A stretch of DNA of 7,352 nucleotides from positions 1-7,352 of the forward strand of contig CAMCFW010000101.1 in the NCBI GenBank assembly GCA_945874195.1. Reading direction: 5' to 3'. This DNA comes from Chryseobacterium gleum. Its GTDB lineage: Bacteria > Bacteroidota > Bacteroidia > UBA10329. The translations under genes and the position numbers were made by a program. The notes under the pieces are model-generated. The model did not search any database, was not told the origin of the DNA, and saw only the letters and a list, made by a program, of their open reading frames with translations. Positions 6,259-7,352 of the stretch are shown piece by piece (positions within the stretch are counted from its first letter, which is position 1; each line of letters begins with the position of its first letter).

Positions 6259-7352
6259 ATGAACCAAGGCCTCCATCTCTACGACTACATTGTTTTTCTC
6301 GTCTATTTTGTGATTGTGGCCAGCTACGGCTATTGGGTGTATCAACGCAAGAAGTCGGCCCAAGCAGATTCGAAGGATTTCTTCCTTGCCGAAGGTTCGC
6401 TCACGTGGTGGGCCATCGGTGCTTCGCTCATCGCCTCCAACATTTCTGCCGAGCAGTTCATTGGCATGTCGGGCGATGGGTTTATGATGGGCCTTGCCAT
6501 TGCCAGCTACGAATGGATGGCGGCCGCCACGCTCATTCTGGTGGCTGTGTTCTTCCTGCCCATCTATCTCAAGAATAAGATTTACACCATGCCCCAGTTC
6601 TTGCGCCAGCGCTACAATGGCTCGGTGGCCATGCTCATGGCCATCTTTTGGCTATCGCTTTATGTGGTGGTCAACCTCACCAGCATTCTGTTTCTTGGCG
6701 CATTGGCCGTTAGCACCATCTCTGGGTTCAGCTTCACGTTTTGCATGGTGTTTCTTGCCGCGTTTGCCATCATCATCACGCTTGGAGGCATGAAGGTGAT
6801 CGGCTATACCGATGTTATTCAGGTGTTCTTTCTCATTCTGGGCGGCTTGGCCACCACCTATCTGGCCCTCGATCTTGTCTCTACGCAATTCAATACCGAA
6901 GGTGTTCTTGCAGGCTTTCAATTGGTAACCACTCAGGCCTCCGACCATTTCGATATGGTGTTCCAAAAAGACAGCCCCCATTTTATGAGTATGCCCGGTA
7001 TGTCGGTGTTGCTTGGCGGCATGTGGATCGCCAATCTCAACTATTGGGGCTGCAATCAATACATCACTCAGCGCGCGTTGGGTGCCGATCTGAACACCGC
7101 CCGCAGCGGACTGCTATTTGCCGCATTTCTTAAGTTGCTGATGCCCGTTATTGTGGTGTTGCCAGGCATTGCGGCCTATGTGCTGTGGAAAAATGGCATG
7201 TTTCAAACCGAAATGCTGAAAGACGGCATGCTGGCCAAAGACAACGCCTATCCTGTGTTGCTCAACTTGCTGCCTATCGGGTTCAAAGGCTTGTCGTTTG
7301 CTGCGCTCACTGCTGCGGTGGTGGCTTCTTTGGCAGGCAAAACCAACAGCAT
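6259..7352 (+). CDS. Sodium/solute symporter, SSS family, vSGLT-like sugar transporter (3' end outside window)
   Basis: The frame is open from ATG 6259 to the right edge (364 codons plus two bases); the family usually has about 500-550 residues, so the C-terminal third is missing. It is an inner-membrane LeuT-fold protein predicted to couple Na+ entry to sugar uptake. Seen: hydrophobic helices from residue 9 on, ASLIASNISAEQFIGMSG (55-72), SYEWM (83-87), VVNLTSILFLG, GYTDVIQVFF, MWIANLNYWGCNQYITQR (255-272) and FAAFLKLLMPVIVVLPGIAA. Aligned by eye to remembered Vibrio vSGLT, the galactose/Na+ site residues have counterparts: Ala59, Asn61, Ile62, Gln66, Glu85, Asn259, Tyr262 and Lys292. The position of vSGLT Ser91 is Ala88. 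The ATG is chosen because it places the first helix at the normal distance. No Shine-Dalgarno and no clear -7 box are seen. A terminator about 165 nt upstream suggests a separate transcript. Confidence 0.95.
   Translation, partial: MNQGLHLYDYIVFLVYFVIVASYGYWVYQRKKSAQADSKDFFLAEGSLTWWAIGASLIASNISAEQFIGMSGDGFMMGLAIASYEWMAAATLILVAVFFLPIYLKNKIYTMPQFLRQRYNGSVAMLMAIFWLSLYVVVNLTSILFLGALAVSTISGFSFTFCMVFLAAFAIIITLGGMKVIGYTDVIQVFFLILGGLATTYLALDLVSTQFNTEGVLAGFQLVTTQASDHFDMVFQKDSPHFMSMPGMSVLLGGMWIANLNYWGCNQYITQRALGADLNTARSGLLFAAFLKLLMPVIVVLPGIAAYVLWKNGMFQTEMLKDGMLAKDNAYPVLLNLLPIGFKGLSFAALTAAVVASLAGKTNS

Overview
The window looks like a member of the Bacteroidota, probably a Flavobacteriales-type lineage of about 50% GC. 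The evidence is a TonB-dependent receptor barrel, a secreted enzyme ending in a type IX secretion (T9SS) sorting domain, no Shine-Dalgarno sequences before the starts, a TAnnTTTG-type -7 promoter box, and a fragment of the REP-associated tyrosine transposase (RAYT) type common in this phylum. All supported genes lie on the + strand.

Layout. (1) 1-1935: C-terminal part of a TonB-dependent outer-membrane receptor, entering from the left edge. (2) 1948-5001: a 1017-residue secreted CocE/NonD-type (S15-like) serine hydrolase with signal peptide, Ser/Asp/His triad, jelly-roll domain and T9SS tail, only 12 nt after the receptor and probably co-transcribed with it. (3) 5025-5064: a strong intrinsic terminator whose T-rich tail also forms the -7 box of the next promoter. 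(4) 5080-5595: a hotdog-fold acyl-CoA thioesterase. (5) 5596-6258: a 660-nt region without an intact gene. It holds a very regular array (15 contiguous 21-bp subunits, arranged as five 63-bp units of types A-B-C with no indels), an imperfect REP-like palindrome, a second intrinsic terminator and a 32-codon remnant of a RAYT-type transposase. (6) 6259-7352: a sodium/solute symporter closely resembling the galactose transporter vSGLT, running off the right edge.

How they may work together. The hydrolase would be secreted through the T9SS and would cleave an ester, amide or peptide substrate outside the cell or at the surface. The receptor next to it is a natural candidate for importing the product or a related ligand. 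The thioesterase and the symporter look like separate transcription units. The most unusual part is the 21-bp array. It directly abuts a REP-like hairpin and a dead RAYT fragment, is bracketed by an 8-bp direct repeat, and parts of its subunit resemble the hairpin sequence. It may be a locally amplified by-product of a REP/RAYT element, a helically phased protein-binding array, or both. The sequence alone does not decide.
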